Below are positions 25,210 to 34,216 of a stretch of 64,000 nt of DNA, piece after piece. Source of the stretch: CAYGVX01 sp964544285 (lineage in GTDB: Archaea > Thermoproteota > Bathyarchaeia > Bathyarchaeales > SOJC01). The number at the start of each line of letters is the position of its first letter. Position 1 is the stretch's first letter. Below the pieces are notes generated by a model. The model was not told the DNA's origin and searched no databases. It saw nothing but the letters and a program-made list of their open reading frames with translations. Location: assembly GCA_964544285.1 (NCBI GenBank), contig CAZJAQ010000002.1, forward strand, positions 18,608 to 82,607, given 5' to 3'. The position numbers and the translations under genes are program-made.

Positions 25210-26353
25210 AGTAGTGCTCACAGGAACGCATTTCATGAGCGGCGACCTTGCATGCGCTGAAGGAGCGATTGCAGCAGGATGTCGCTTCTTCGGCGGCTAC
25301 CCCATCACACCTGCCACAGAAATCGCTGAGCGGATGGCGAGGCGACTGCCAGAAGTTGGAGGCGTTTACATTCAGATGGAAGACGAAATCGCTTCCATCG
25401 CTGCTGTCATCGGTGCCTCTTACGCTTGCAAGAAAGCTATGACTGCAACTTCGGGTCCAGGCTTCAGCCTGATGCAGGAGAACATAGGGTTAGCTGTCAT
25501 GACTGAGGCGCCCCTAGTTGTTGTGAACATAATGCGTGGTGGTCCCAGCACTGGTCAACCTACGATGCCGGGTCAGCAGGACGTGATGCAGGCGAAGTGG
25601 GGTTCTCATGGCGACTATGAAATAATCGCCCTAACACCTTCGTCAGTCCAAGAGATGTTCGACTTAACTGTTGAAGCCTTCAACTTGGCTGAAACCTACC
25701 GTGTTCCAGTCATATTGTTGGCTGACGAAATCGTCGGTCACATGTGGGAGCGAGTTAAGATTCCGCCGCTGGAAGAAATCACCATTGTTAATCGCAATAA
25801 GCCGAAAGTACCGCCCAGCGAATATCAGCCCTTCGAGCCTGACGAAAATCTGGTGCCTCCAATGGCTTGCTTCGGGGAAGGCTACCACTTCCACGCCACG
25901 GGTTTGACGCATGATGAAAAAGGCGAGCCGCAGACGGTAAGCATCGAAGACCAGACAAAACTCGTCAGAAGATTGTGCGACAAGATACGTAAGAACGCTG
26001 ATAAAATAACAAAAGTCGAAGAGGTAATGCTCGAAGACGCTGAAGTGGCAGTCATAGCCTACGGCATCGCTTCTCGCGCAGCCCTGAGCGCAGTACGCAA
26101 AGCCAGAGCTGACGGAATAAAAGCTGGGCTCCTACGCTTAATCACTCTCTGGCCCTTCCCAGAAAATCATGTGGCTAAAATCGCTAAGCAAGTTAAAGCC
26201 ATAATCGTTCCAGAAATGAATTACGGTCAGCTGGTTCGGGAAGTGGAGCGAGCGGCGAAGGCGACTCCTGTTTCTCTCCTGTCGAAGCTTGGTGAGGAGC
26301 CTCATCGACCCTCAGAAATCGTTGAGGCGATAAGGAGGGCTTTGAATGACTGA
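25193..26353 (+). CDS. korA: 2-oxoacid:ferredoxin oxidoreductase alpha subunit
   Basis: About 386 residues, with GGYPITPATEIAERMA and MTATSGPGFSLMQENIG, the alpha-subunit signatures, and a long C-terminal domain. A GTG at 25187 also fits, but AGGAAGG at 25178-25184 is better spaced to the ATG at 25193. It overlaps korD by 17 bases. With KorB, KorC and KorD it oxidises a 2-oxoacid (2-oxoglutarate or a branched-chain analogue; not decided) to an acyl-CoA, reducing ferredoxin. Confidence 0.93.
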   Translation: MEEKSRVVLTGTHFMSGDLACAEGAIAAGCRFFGGYPITPATEIAERMARRLPEVGGVYIQMEDEIASIAAVIGASYACKKAMTATSGPGFSLMQENIGLAVMTEAPLVVVNIMRGGPSTGQPTMPGQQDVMQAKWGSHGDYEIIALTPSSVQEMFDLTVEAFNLAETYRVPVILLADEIVGHMWERVKIPPLEEITIVNRNKPKVPPSEYQPFEPDENLVPPMACFGEGYHFHATGLTHDEKGEPQTVSIEDQTKLVRRLCDKIRKNADKITKVEEVMLEDAEVAVIAYGIASRAALSAVRKARADGIKAGLLRLITLWPFPENHVAKIAKQVKAIIVPEMNYGQLVREVERAAKATPVSLLSKLGEEPHRPSEIVEAIRRALND

Positions 26354-27203
26354 GACGGATTTGATGATGCAGCATCCCTTGGCGAAGTATCTGAGACGGG
26401 AAAGAATGCCCCACATCTGGTGTGAGGGCTGCGGAAACGGCATTCTGCTTAACAGCTTTCTCGAGGCTCTCGACGAGCTTAAACTGGACTTGGACAAGCT
26501 AGTCGTCGTCTCAGGAATCGGATGCATCGGTCGCGCAGCTGGCTACGTCAACGTTGACTCTTTTCACACAACCCACGGCAGAGCCATAGCCTTCGCTACT
26601 GGAGTGAAGCTGGCAAACCCAGAACTACAGGTCGTAGTCATCAGCGGCGACGGCGACCTCTTCGCAATCGGCGGAAACCACTTTATCCATGCCGCCCGCA
26701 GAAACATGGACATCAAGGTTATCTGCGCTAACAACTTCAACTACGGAATGACTGGTGGTCAATATGGTCCAACTACGCCTCTTCAATCGTGGACCACCAC
26801 TACGCCTTACGGGAATATTGAGCATCCTTTCAACCTCGTTCATCTTGCTGCTGCGTCTGGCGCCGTGTACGTTGCTAGGTGGACGACTCTTCAGGTGAGG
26901 AGGCTGAAAAACTCGGTGAAGAAGGCACTGCAGAAGGAAGGCTTCTCTTTTATAGAAGTCATCTCGCCTTGCCCAGAACTCTACGGACGCTACAACAAGC
27001 TCGGAGCACCAATTGACATAATGAAAGGGTACAAGCTCTTGTCCCAGGTTCAGCGAGGATACGACCCTGCAAAGGCAGACATCACACGAGACCAAATAAT
27101 AACAGGCGAATTCGTCGACCTAGAGAAACCAAGCTACGGAAGACTACTCCAAGAAATGACTACTAAACTGCAGGAGAAGCTTAAAGGAGAGAAAGCCAAA
27201 TGA
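26346..27203 (+). CDS. korB: 2-oxoacid:ferredoxin oxidoreductase beta subunit
   Basis: A 285-residue subunit that binds thiamine diphosphate. The motif ISGDGDLFAIGG with the downstream NNFNYGMTGGQYGPTTP matches KorB. The N-terminal WCEGCGNG cysteines bind iron-sulfur in related enzymes. Overlaps korA by eight bases and korC by four. Confidence 0.95.
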   Translation: MTETDLMMQHPLAKYLRRERMPHIWCEGCGNGILLNSFLEALDELKLDLDKLVVVSGIGCIGRAAGYVNVDSFHTTHGRAIAFATGVKLANPELQVVVISGDGDLFAIGGNHFIHAARRNMDIKVICANNFNYGMTGGQYGPTTPLQSWTTTTPYGNIEHPFNLVHLAAASGAVYVARWTTLQVRRLKNSVKKALQKEGFSFIEVISPCPELYGRYNKLGAPIDIMKGYKLLSQVQRGYDPAKADITRDQIITGEFVDLEKPSYGRLLQEMTTKLQEKLKGEKAK

Positions 27204-27769
27204 GAATCGAAATTAGGTTTGCTGGCTTCGGAGGACAGGGCATAATTCGGTCGGGCTTGATAACCGCGATGGCAGCGTGCCTTTACAGTGGCAAAAACGC
27301 CGTGGAAACTCAGTCCTATGGACCGGAGTCACGGGGAGGCAGCTGCAGGTCCGAAGTGGTCATAGCGGACGAAGAGATAGACTTTCCGAAGGTAGACGAG
27401 CCTGACATAGTGATGGTAATGTCCCAAGAAGCTTACCACAAATACGTCAACGACGCGAAGAAGGGTGCGACTATCCTCGTAGACCCCGACATGGTAACCG
27501 ACAGAAACGACCCCCCAAACGCAAGGATATACGATGTGCCTGCAACGAAAATCGCCGAAGAAATGGGCAAAACAATAGTAGCCAACGTGGTCATGCTCGG
27601 CGCCCTAACTGCACTCACCAATATAGTTAGTCCTGAGGCTATGAAGAAAGCCATTCTGCGAAATGTTCCAAAAGGAACTGAAGAACTGAACACGACAGCT
27701 TTTGAGAAGGGCTACGAGTACGGTCAGTGGCTTCTTAGAACTCGAGGCAAGGGCGAGTCAGCTGTTTAA
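27200..27769 (+). CDS. korC: 2-oxoacid:ferredoxin oxidoreductase gamma subunit
   Basis: A 189-residue subunit with FAGFGGQGIIRSGLI near the start and ETQSYGPESRGGSCRSEV, the gamma signatures. Overlaps korB by four bases, completing the order D-A-B-C. Its stop is directly followed by the start of a flavoprotein gene, so the operon continues. Confidence 0.94.
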   Translation: MRIEIRFAGFGGQGIIRSGLITAMAACLYSGKNAVETQSYGPESRGGSCRSEVVIADEEIDFPKVDEPDIVMVMSQEAYHKYVNDAKKGATILVDPDMVTDRNDPPNARIYDVPATKIAEEMGKTIVANVVMLGALTALTNIVSPEAMKKAILRNVPKGTEELNTTAFEKGYEYGQWLLRTRGKGESAV

Positions 27770-28357
27770 GTGGATGCCTTGATGAAAGTCTGTGGAATAG
27801 TCGGCAGCCCAAACAAGAAAGGAAACGTCGACCTTCTCGTTTCACAGGTGCTAGAAGGGGCGAAAAGCCGAGAGGCAGAAGTGGAGAAAATATACCTTAA
27901 TGACCTGCAGATAAAGCCCTGCCAAGACTGCGGCAAAGACCCCAATCCAAAATATTGCTTCTTCAAAGACGACATGGAACAAATCTACAACACACTCGAA
28001 GCCTGCGACGCCATCATCTTGGGCTCTCCAGTCTACTTCGACACCGTCAGTGCCCAAGTTAAATTAATGATTGACCGTTCTAACTGTCTGATGCCATACG
28101 TGAGTCTTCCTGATGGAAGTTTCGGGTTTGTTAGAAGGATTAAGAAAAAGAAGAAAGGGGTTTTCATCGCAGTTGCAGGTGCTGAACAAGAATTCGAGAC
28201 AATCTTGAAAACTGTAAAAGGGTTCTTCACGTGGGCTAACGTAGAACTCACCGAAACAATTCTATATCCTCACAGCGACGAAAGCTACGGCGGGGTCAAG
28301 GATGATGAAGGAATAATGAAAAAAGCTTTTCAAGTGGGCGCCAAACTCCTTCAATAG
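27770..28357 (+). CDS. Flavodoxin-fold NAD(P)H-dependent FMN reductase-like protein
   Basis: A 195-residue protein with IVGSPNKKGNVDLLV (FMN phosphate loop), a cysteine pair in KPCQDCGKDPNPKYCFFKDDM and LGSPVYFDTVSAQVKLMIDR. These are landmarks of iron-sulfur flavoproteins and NADPH-dependent FMN reductases, and the cysteines suggest the former. The GTG at 27770 sits right after the korC stop; ATG 27782 is an alternative. It may serve as an electron acceptor for the upstream HdrA/Kor unit. Confidence 0.85.
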   Translation: MDALMKVCGIVGSPNKKGNVDLLVSQVLEGAKSREAEVEKIYLNDLQIKPCQDCGKDPNPKYCFFKDDMEQIYNTLEACDAIILGSPVYFDTVSAQVKLMIDRSNCLMPYVSLPDGSFGFVRRIKKKKKGVFIAVAGAEQEFETILKTVKGFFTWANVELTETILYPHSDESYGGVKDDEGIMKKAFQVGAKLLQ

Positions 28358-28368
28358 GTGAGCAAAAA

Positions 28369-28863
28369 GTGAAAGTAGGCATAATAGCAGACACGCATGA
28401 CAACCTACCCCTCGTCGACAAGGCAATAGAAAGGCTGAACCAAGAAAGAGTGGAGTTGGTGCTTCACGCAGGCGACTACGTTGCGCCCTTCACAGTACTG
28501 CGTTTTAAACAGTTGAAGGCAAAGCTAATCGGCGTTTTTGGAAACAACGACGGCGACCACGAGCTCTTGAAGAAGCGATTCGCCGACATCAAAGGGGCTG
28601 AGATTCGAGGCGACTTCGCTGAAGTCACGGCTGGCGGCTTGAAAATCGCCTTACTGCACGGCGAAGAGGAGCTTTTACAATCACTCGTGAACACTGAGTG
28701 TTATGACGTGGTGGTTCATGGACACTTGCACGAGGCGAGAATCTACAAGAAGGGCAAAACAACGGTAATCAACCCTGGAGAGGTATGCGGCTACCTGAGT
28801 GGAAAACCCACTATAGCCCTCTTAGACACAATGACTCGAGAAGCTAAAATAGTTCGGTTATAG
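28369..28863 (+). CDS. YfcE/MJ0936-type metallophosphoesterase
   Basis: A 164-residue calcineurin-like phosphoesterase. Metal ligands appear in order: IADTHDN (about 4-10), HAGDYV, GNNDGDHE, HGEE and HGHLHEA. Length and order match the YfcE/MJ0936 family of phosphodiesterases, whose natural substrate is uncertain. The GTG start lies 12 bases after the flavoprotein stop, so it is the last gene in this plus-strand run. Confidence 0.9.
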   Translation: MKVGIIADTHDNLPLVDKAIERLNQERVELVLHAGDYVAPFTVLRFKQLKAKLIGVFGNNDGDHELLKKRFADIKGAEIRGDFAEVTAGGLKIALLHGEEELLQSLVNTECYDVVVHGHLHEARIYKKGKTTVINPGEVCGYLSGKPTIALLDTMTREAKIVRL

Positions 28864-29559
28864 TCAACGAAGTCTCTTTCTTCTTATTCTCTCTACGGCT
28901 TCGTTCACTCCTTCCCACCCTTCGACGGTCTTCGAATGTACGATGTCGAAGGCTTCCTTCGAAGTCAACATGGACAGCTCCTCGCCAGTAGCTCTTCTTG
29001 AGAGATACTTTGCAGCACGTAACACTTCGCCGTTCAGCTGAGAGTCTGCTTGGTCTGCAAGATGGCAGATTAAAGCTTCAACAGTTCTCGGCCACATCGG
29101 TCCTGCTTCGCCTCCATGGTGAGCGCAGACTATGTGAATCAAGTCCAAGGGGAAGTTTCTTCGAATTAGCTCTGCTGTGACGAGGGTCAGATGGTCCAAG
29201 CGTTCACCGAGGGTTGTAGTGGAATAGCCTTCGCCCTCCGTCTGGTAAGTTAGCGGTTTGAAAATATCATGCAACAAGACGCCAGCCAGCACGAGGTCGC
29301 GGTTCACTTTGCCCCCATACACTTTCTTCGCAACATCGCAAAGCGTCAGGGCAACCTCAACGGTGGCAACTACGTGTTCGATGAAGCCTCCAGGATAGCT
29401 GTGATGCCGCGACAACCCTGCAGGAGAGGTTTCGAGGGGTAACCCCGAATAGACTGCGTCGCCAATCTCGACTCTTGGGTTTTCTACTATTTCTGCAACT
29501 TTCATTCGAAGACCCTTATCCTTTATCAGGTTTATGATGCGTCTTAAGCGAGGGTTCAA
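28864..29559 (-). CDS. HD-domain phosphohydrolase
   Basis: A 231-residue HD-superfamily protein. The metal ligands are SRHHSYPGGFIEH (early His), LLHDIFKP (His-Asp) and CAHHGGEAG. The arrangement resembles archaeal HD hydrolases related to YhaM/3'-5' nuclease or nucleotidase types; the substrate is not known. Convergent with the phosphoesterase gene with no intergenic bases. Confidence 0.85.
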   Translation of the reverse strand: MNPRLRRIINLIKDKGLRMKVAEIVENPRVEIGDAVYSGLPLETSPAGLSRHHSYPGGFIEHVVATVEVALTLCDVAKKVYGGKVNRDLVLAGVLLHDIFKPLTYQTEGEGYSTTTLGERLDHLTLVTAELIRRNFPLDLIHIVCAHHGGEAGPMWPRTVEALICHLADQADSQLNGEVLRAAKYLSRRATGEELSMLTSKEAFDIVHSKTVEGWEGVNEAVERIRRKRLR

Positions 29560-29582
29560 AACGTATCCCTTGTCTCTATTAC

Positions 29583-30269
29583 TTACTCGATGTTTTGAAT
29601 TTTCCGTTTTTCCTCTTTGGCTAGACCGTGTGCCAAGCGGATGGGCTCTGGAATTCGATGGTTTAAGCTGCAGTGTCTAACTATTTCTATGGCTCTTTTC
29701 AGCGAAACCATGTGCCCAACGCTTACATACACGGGCTTTGCTTCTTTTCTAGTAAGAAGTGCTGCTCCAACGATTTCCTTTTTGTCGGTTATGGGTGCCC
29801 AGCTTTCCTCATTAAATAAGCCAATCTCCCCTATTAACGGGCTCTTTGCGACTCCAATAGTCGGCTTGCCGAGAATGAGTCCTAGGTGGCTGGCGAACCC
29901 CAGTCTGTAAGGATGCATTATCCCCTGCCCGTCGACCAGAAAAACATCTGGATGCAAACGCAACTTTCCGATGGCAGCAACTGTTGGTGGAATCTCCCTA
30001 AAAGACAATAACGTGGGAATGTATGGAAACTCCGTTTTAACATAAGCTGTTTCCGATTCAATGAAAGAGAGCGAGTCGTAGTCAACGACCGCTACAGCGC
30101 CGATTGAATGTTTTTTCGTGTACGCGGTGTCTACCCCTGCAACGCGGCGTATTTTCTTTGGAAGGATGTCTCTTCTAACAATGTGTTTGGACGTTTTGAG
30201 CTGGGCGGCGTGAGCTTTCTTGACAGAGAACCACCCTGAAATCTTCTCTTTTTCCAATTTTTGTAACAA
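29583..30269 (-). CDS. nfi: Endonuclease V
   Basis: A 228-residue nuclease that nicks DNA near deaminated bases such as deoxyinosine. AGVDTAYT holds the first catalytic Asp, FPYIPTLLSFREIPP is the DNA-wedge signature, and DGQGIMHPYRLGFASHLG is the second. Glutamine occupies the spot where most relatives have histidine (DGHG). Length is normal. Confidence 0.93.
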   Translation of the reverse strand: MLQKLEKEKISGWFSVKKAHAAQLKTSKHIVRRDILPKKIRRVAGVDTAYTKKHSIGAVAVVDYDSLSFIESETAYVKTEFPYIPTLLSFREIPPTVAAIGKLRLHPDVFLVDGQGIMHPYRLGFASHLGLILGKPTIGVAKSPLIGEIGLFNEESWAPITDKKEIVGAALLTRKEAKPVYVSVGHMVSLKRAIEIVRHCSLNHRIPEPIRLAHGLAKEEKRKIQNIE

Positions 30270-30280
30270 GCTGGGCTACC

Positions 30281-30934
30281 CTATTTCTTCTCGGCTTTCA
30301 TGGTTTTCTCAAGCCTTTCAATCGAGCGCTCCAGCGAATTCCTGCGCACTTCGATCGTAACGTCTCCGCGGGTGACTTCTATGAGTCGTCTCGCAACGTC
30401 AGTCTTCCGTCTTAGTTCAGAGATGGCGTGTAGCGCCTCATCCATGCTCATAAGCTCGTCGTGGATGCGCTCCATGGTTTCTAGGTTTCTCTCAGCCTCG
30501 TTCACTTTTCCCTCTCTGAGCAAGTCTAGAACCCTGCGCCTGAGTTCGCCAACCACGTCTGCTAATCCCAGCAAATACGAAGTCGAGGGAACAGCGATCT
30601 TCTCAGCAGTGACAAACGTGCCCTTCTCGACTAGGTTTAGAAAGATGTGGGCTTCGGCGTATTCTTGAAAAGCGGAGTCGACGATGCCCGCGTGGACCAA
30701 TTCTCGATGAGTTTCGGGGATTGCGTCAAGCTTGCCGAACAGCATCTTTGCGTCGTTGAGCAGTTTCTTTGCTTCTTTGAGCTGTCCTTTGTGCGCCGAG
30801 AAGATTGCTTGTTTAGAGAGGCGTGTTGCCTTCCGCATCGCCTCATAAAGCTCATCCTTAACTTCTTTCCGTTCGCTTAGTTCTCTCTCGATTTTGTTTA
30901 GAATTTTGCTTAGCGACACGTACGTAAACTCCAA
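30281..30934 (-). CDS. Archaeal translin-family protein
   Basis: A 217-residue all-helical protein that matches archaeal translin/trax homologues, RNA- or DNA-binding proteins that assemble into barrel-shaped octamers. Helical segments with RELVHAGIVDSAFQEYAEAHIF and YLLGLADVVGELRRRVLDLLREG are family landmarks. Acidic residues in the central helices could form the trax-like nuclease site. It lies 11 bases upstream of nfi on the same strand and 67 bases from the next gene. Confidence 0.88.
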   Translation of the reverse strand: MEFTYVSLSKILNKIERELSERKEVKDELYEAMRKATRLSKQAIFSAHKGQLKEAKKLLNDAKMLFGKLDAIPETHRELVHAGIVDSAFQEYAEAHIFLNLVEKGTFVTAEKIAVPSTSYLLGLADVVGELRRRVLDLLREGKVNEAERNLETMERIHDELMSMDEALHAISELRRKTDVARRLIEVTRGDVTIEVRRNSLERSIERLEKTMKAEKK

Positions 30935-31001
30935 AACTGCTTTTCAAGGGTGATTCACAACGTTATCTTAAAAGGCTTTGCACACGTACCGCAATCAATT
31001 C

Positions 31002-31475
31002 TTAATCCCTAGGCAAGAACAAAATGCAATGGGGCCACTTCGTTTTCAGTTCACCAAGCCATTTCTCCACGAGTTCCTTCTGCTCCATGCCCGCGATTTT
31101 CGTCAAGTCCTCTCTTATCTTTGGATGACTCTTCTCCAGCGATTCGAAGTTCCTGCATTCCTTGAGCTGGTTGCATTGGCTACAGCGTGCCACTTTCTTG
31201 TTTTGGGCGCATGTTCTAATCTTACAGGTTTGGTTTCCACCGCCTTTCTGGCATCCAGGACATAGAGGCATGGCTTGTATGGAGGCTAACCCCTTCATAA
31301 ACTCTTGAAAATCAAAATTCTTTGGAACCCATTTTTCAAGTTTTTGCTTCTTCGCCATTTCCTCGAATCTCCTTGCCAACTCGACTGTAACACCGTTGCC
31401 TGCTGGGCAACTGCCGCACCAGATGCCGCAAAAGCCTATTTGATTCTTCACGTTTTCGAAGGCGTCAACTTTCAT
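31002..31475 (-). CDS. DUF3795-like cysteine-rich protein
   Basis: A 157-residue protein with FCGIWCGSCPAGNG near the start and three later cysteine pairs (CPGC, CKIRTC, CSQC), a pattern that fits the DUF3795 metal-binding proteins. The function is unknown. It lies between translin and Taw1 on the same strand but with gaps of 55-70 bases, so co-transcription is uncertain. Confidence 0.75.
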   Translation of the reverse strand: MKVDAFENVKNQIGFCGIWCGSCPAGNGVTVELARRFEEMAKKQKLEKWVPKNFDFQEFMKGLASIQAMPLCPGCQKGGGNQTCKIRTCAQNKKVARCSQCNQLKECRNFESLEKSHPKIREDLTKIAGMEQKELVEKWLGELKTKWPHCILFLPRD

Positions 31476-31530
31476 TCTGTGCTTCTCCTAGCTGTAACGA
31501 GTTTTTGTATTCATATTTAAGGAATCTACC

Positions 31531-32532
31531 CTATATACTCGTCAGTTTGACGGGTTTTTCTAGTCTGCTTAGCAAGGCTACTCGGCTTTCCTTCGATTCA
31601 TCGAGCACTCTGTAGCCAGTTTCCTCAGCCAATTCAGCAGCAAAGTCTCGGATTTCCTCATGAAAGGGCATGTTTGCATACGTGAGTCTCAGCCTTGAAA
31701 ACCCTACGTGCATGTAGGCTTTAGGCTCCACGTAAGTCGGGCTAGCCTTCTCAACAAGTTTAGCGTAGAGCTCTGGACGTTTAAGGTTGAGGTGTCGCGC
31801 CAAAGTAATACGCATGACCGTGGGGCATCGGAAGCTCGGCAACAAATCGAGAGTTTCGTTCAGTTTTTCCCAAGCGTTCGGGATTTGTGGTCGGCATGTT
31901 TCTTGGAAGGATTTTTTGTCTGGGGCGCATGTGGAAATGTACAGTTGCGTAGGCTCTTCATTTAACTTAGCCAAAGCCTCTGGCACGGTGCCGTTGGACA
32001 CCAAGAACGTCGTGAAGCCTCTCTTATGGAAGGCTTTAATCAACTCTCCAAGGCGCGGGTAGAGCGTCGGTTCTCCCGTGAGGCTTATAGCTGCGTGTCT
32101 CGGGGTCAACGCTTCTCTGAATTTTTCCTTGTTGGCGTTTGGGTTTGCCTTGTACCCGCTTAAGAGTCTAAGCTGCGTCTTAATGCAGCCCTCCACTATG
32201 TCTTCTGGGTCATCGCACGTTGGCAGTGATGTCTCTTCCCACTTTAGTCCCCTGTCTCCACTCTGAGCTCTCCAACAAAACAGGCACCGCATCGTACAGC
32301 TGAAAACAGTGGGCGTCATCTGGATACATTGGTGGGTCTTTATGCCGTAGAACTTCTGTTTGTAGCAGGGTTGGTCGTGGATTAACGTGTTGTAGAGCCA
32401 TCTGCAACGCTTGACGGCTGAGTGCTCGCCTACCATGTGGTACTTCTGCGTCTTAAGGAGCTGTAAGAGATCGTTGGGAATGGGCTGGTGCAAGAGGCAA
32501 CCTCGGTTTTTTGAGAAAACTAAACCTTTCAC
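31531..32532 (-). CDS. taw1: tRNA 4-demethylwyosine synthase Taw1
   Basis: A 333-residue radical SAM enzyme that builds the tricyclic wyosine core on m1G37 of tRNA-Phe. The cluster-binding motif CTMRCLFC is at about residues 79-86, and a second set of cysteines (CLLHQ, CRW, CYKQ, CIQM) at the N-terminus may bind a second cluster, as in characterised Taw1. Trm5, which makes m1G37, is encoded at 42.3-43.1 kb in this window, so the first two steps are both present. Confidence 0.93.
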   Translation of the reverse strand: MKGLVFSKNRGCLLHQPIPNDLLQLLKTQKYHMVGEHSAVKRCRWLYNTLIHDQPCYKQKFYGIKTHQCIQMTPTVFSCTMRCLFCWRAQSGDRGLKWEETSLPTCDDPEDIVEGCIKTQLRLLSGYKANPNANKEKFREALTPRHAAISLTGEPTLYPRLGELIKAFHKRGFTTFLVSNGTVPEALAKLNEEPTQLYISTCAPDKKSFQETCRPQIPNAWEKLNETLDLLPSFRCPTVMRITLARHLNLKRPELYAKLVEKASPTYVEPKAYMHVGFSRLRLTYANMPFHEEIRDFAAELAEETGYRVLDESKESRVALLSRLEKPVKLTSI

Positions 32533-32563
32533 TTAAATAAGAATGTTTTTTGTCTACGGTGCG

Positions 32564-33214
32564 TTATGCGTTTTCTTCGAGACTAGAGCGTTTCTTGTAG
32601 TATAAAACCACCGCCACTATGACTGCAAGTATGACTATCGTCGCGATTGTGTAGGGCCACCACGAAGTTTCTAAGGGTTTGCCGAAAAATCCACTTTGAG
32701 TAGTGTGGGGTATCGGCTCTGAAACTTCTCCCACTGGTGGTTTATCGTAGAGCTTCGTCTGCAAGTTCAATCCGCAAGTTCCTGTATTGGTGACGTTAAA
32801 GGTTATTCTTACGATGTTTCCGCTTCCGTTAAAAGAAGGTGCAGGAGCAATTGAAGATGCTACGAGAACATATTTTCCCTGCTCTTGAGTTGTTTCATTT
32901 TCGTAGATTTGCACGTTCGCCGGGCCTAGAATTTCGTGTAAAACTCCATCTCCATGAGACTCAAACCCTAATCTGACGTCAACATCCATTGCTTTCAAGA
33001 TGGACTGGTTCCAATAGAGGGTGATCTCAAGACCGTAGAGGTTCTGAACATCTTTAACTGTAACGCTTATCGTAAAAGTTTGCCCCACTTCAGCGAAGCT
33101 TCTGTAAGGTTCCACTTGTATAATGGTTTGTAGGCTGGCTTGAGCTGAAGATACGAATATGACTGCGACTAATAGAGATGTAGTCAACAGCAAAAGATGC
33201 TTCGTAGTTGACAT
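32564..33214 (-). CDS. Cohesin-domain-like surface protein with C-terminal membrane anchor
   Basis: A 216-residue protein: N-terminal hydrophobic signal (about 7-27), a cohesin-type beta domain (about 30-180) with the VEPYRSFAEVGQTFTISVTV and LYGLEITLYWNQSILKA strands, then a transmembrane helix (about 190-208) and a short basic end. Cohesins bind dockerins; a dockerin-bearing secreted protein lies 1.3 kb away. The membrane anchor would hold the cohesin on the outer face of the cell. Confidence 0.82.
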   Translation of the reverse strand: MSTTKHLLLLTTSLLVAVIFVSSAQASLQTIIQVEPYRSFAEVGQTFTISVTVKDVQNLYGLEITLYWNQSILKAMDVDVRLGFESHGDGVLHEILGPANVQIYENETTQEQGKYVLVASSIAPAPSFNGSGNIVRITFNVTNTGTCGLNLQTKLYDKPPVGEVSEPIPHTTQSGFFGKPLETSWWPYTIATIVILAVIVAVVLYYKKRSSLEENA

Positions 33215-33268
33215 GTGTCTTCACTTCCTAGGTCAACTTCTTCTATCCCGCATTCGCCAATATCAACT

Positions 33269-34216
33269 TTAGCCTTCATGAGCCTCTCCATCTTCGCTTC
33301 CTTCCGTTAAAGCCACTAATTTTTCTCTTCCCTTTTCATACCTTTTGACGATTCCGCTCTTCTCCATCTTTGATAGAAGAATGCTGGTTTTGGCTTTCGA
33401 GAACTTACAACGATCTGCGATGGCAGATTGGAGTAAACGGCCTTCAGCCGCTTTTAAAAGGTTCACAATCTTTTCTTCGCTATCTTCTATTTCAGGAGTT
33501 TCTACAATCGTCGGTGGCTCAACGCTGATTTCCTCTTTCTTCCCCTTCTTCCTTAATCTGAAGTGGTAGAGGCCTGTAGCCCCTATGACGGCTAGGGCGA
33601 CTGCACCTATGATTATAATGGCGTTTTCCTTTAACACGTCTACGAAGTTGTAGGCTCCCTCTTCAACAAGCAAGATTTTTGGTTCTCCCAACTTGAAGTC
33701 TTTGATTCCCCACCAAGTGAGCTTTTGAGAAGATTGGCTGTGTGGCTGTGGAGAGACACTTTCGACGATGAAGCCCGAAGGGTATATTATGTTAACGATG
33801 CCTTCTCCATAGAGAAACAACCCTTCAACCTCAAACACGTCCCCTATCATAATTCCATCAGAGTAAACTGCTGCGAACCCGGACCAATGAAACTGGTATT
33901 TTAAGACTGTGTAGGAGCCTGAAACGTTCGCTGTCATCGAGAAGCCACTGGCATTCATCTCTCGTCCAGTCTTAAGTTCGGCAGAACTCACGAGCGCTTT
34001 GACATTATCGACGAAAGTCACAAAGAGCTGCGGAGAAGGTGGCGCGCTCTCTCCCTCGAGGAACCTTTGTTCGATGACCCATTTGGCTAAACCATTAGAC
34101 TCTACTTCGATGGTGTACTCAAGTTGGTACTCACCCCTAACAGTGGGACAAAGTAGCAGAATCGATAAGAATAAGAGAAATAGAAGGGGCGAGAGGGTTT
34201 TCATAGACTTCATCAA
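33269..34216 (-). CDS. Membrane-anchored winged-helix regulator with external sensor
   Basis: A 315-residue protein. An N-terminal signal/anchor is followed by an extracellular beta-rich region (about 25-200), one transmembrane helix (about 205-225), a basic linker and a C-terminal winged helix (about 245-305) with SKAKTSILLSKMEKSGIVKRYEKGREKLVAL. The order (outside sensor, inside DNA-binding domain) matches archaeal one-component membrane regulators. It is divergent from the dockerin gene and probably controls this surface island. An 18-base-spaced repeat in the shared promoter region is a candidate site. Confidence 0.85.
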   Translation of the reverse strand: MMKSMKTLSPLLFLLFLSILLLCPTVRGEYQLEYTIEVESNGLAKWVIEQRFLEGESAPPSPQLFVTFVDNVKALVSSAELKTGREMNASGFSMTANVSGSYTVLKYQFHWSGFAAVYSDGIMIGDVFEVEGLFLYGEGIVNIIYPSGFIVESVSPQPHSQSSQKLTWWGIKDFKLGEPKILLVEEGAYNFVDVLKENAIIIIGAVALAVIGATGLYHFRLRKKGKKEEISVEPPTIVETPEIEDSEEKIVNLLKAAEGRLLQSAIADRCKFSKAKTSILLSKMEKSGIVKRYEKGREKLVALTEGSEDGEAHEG

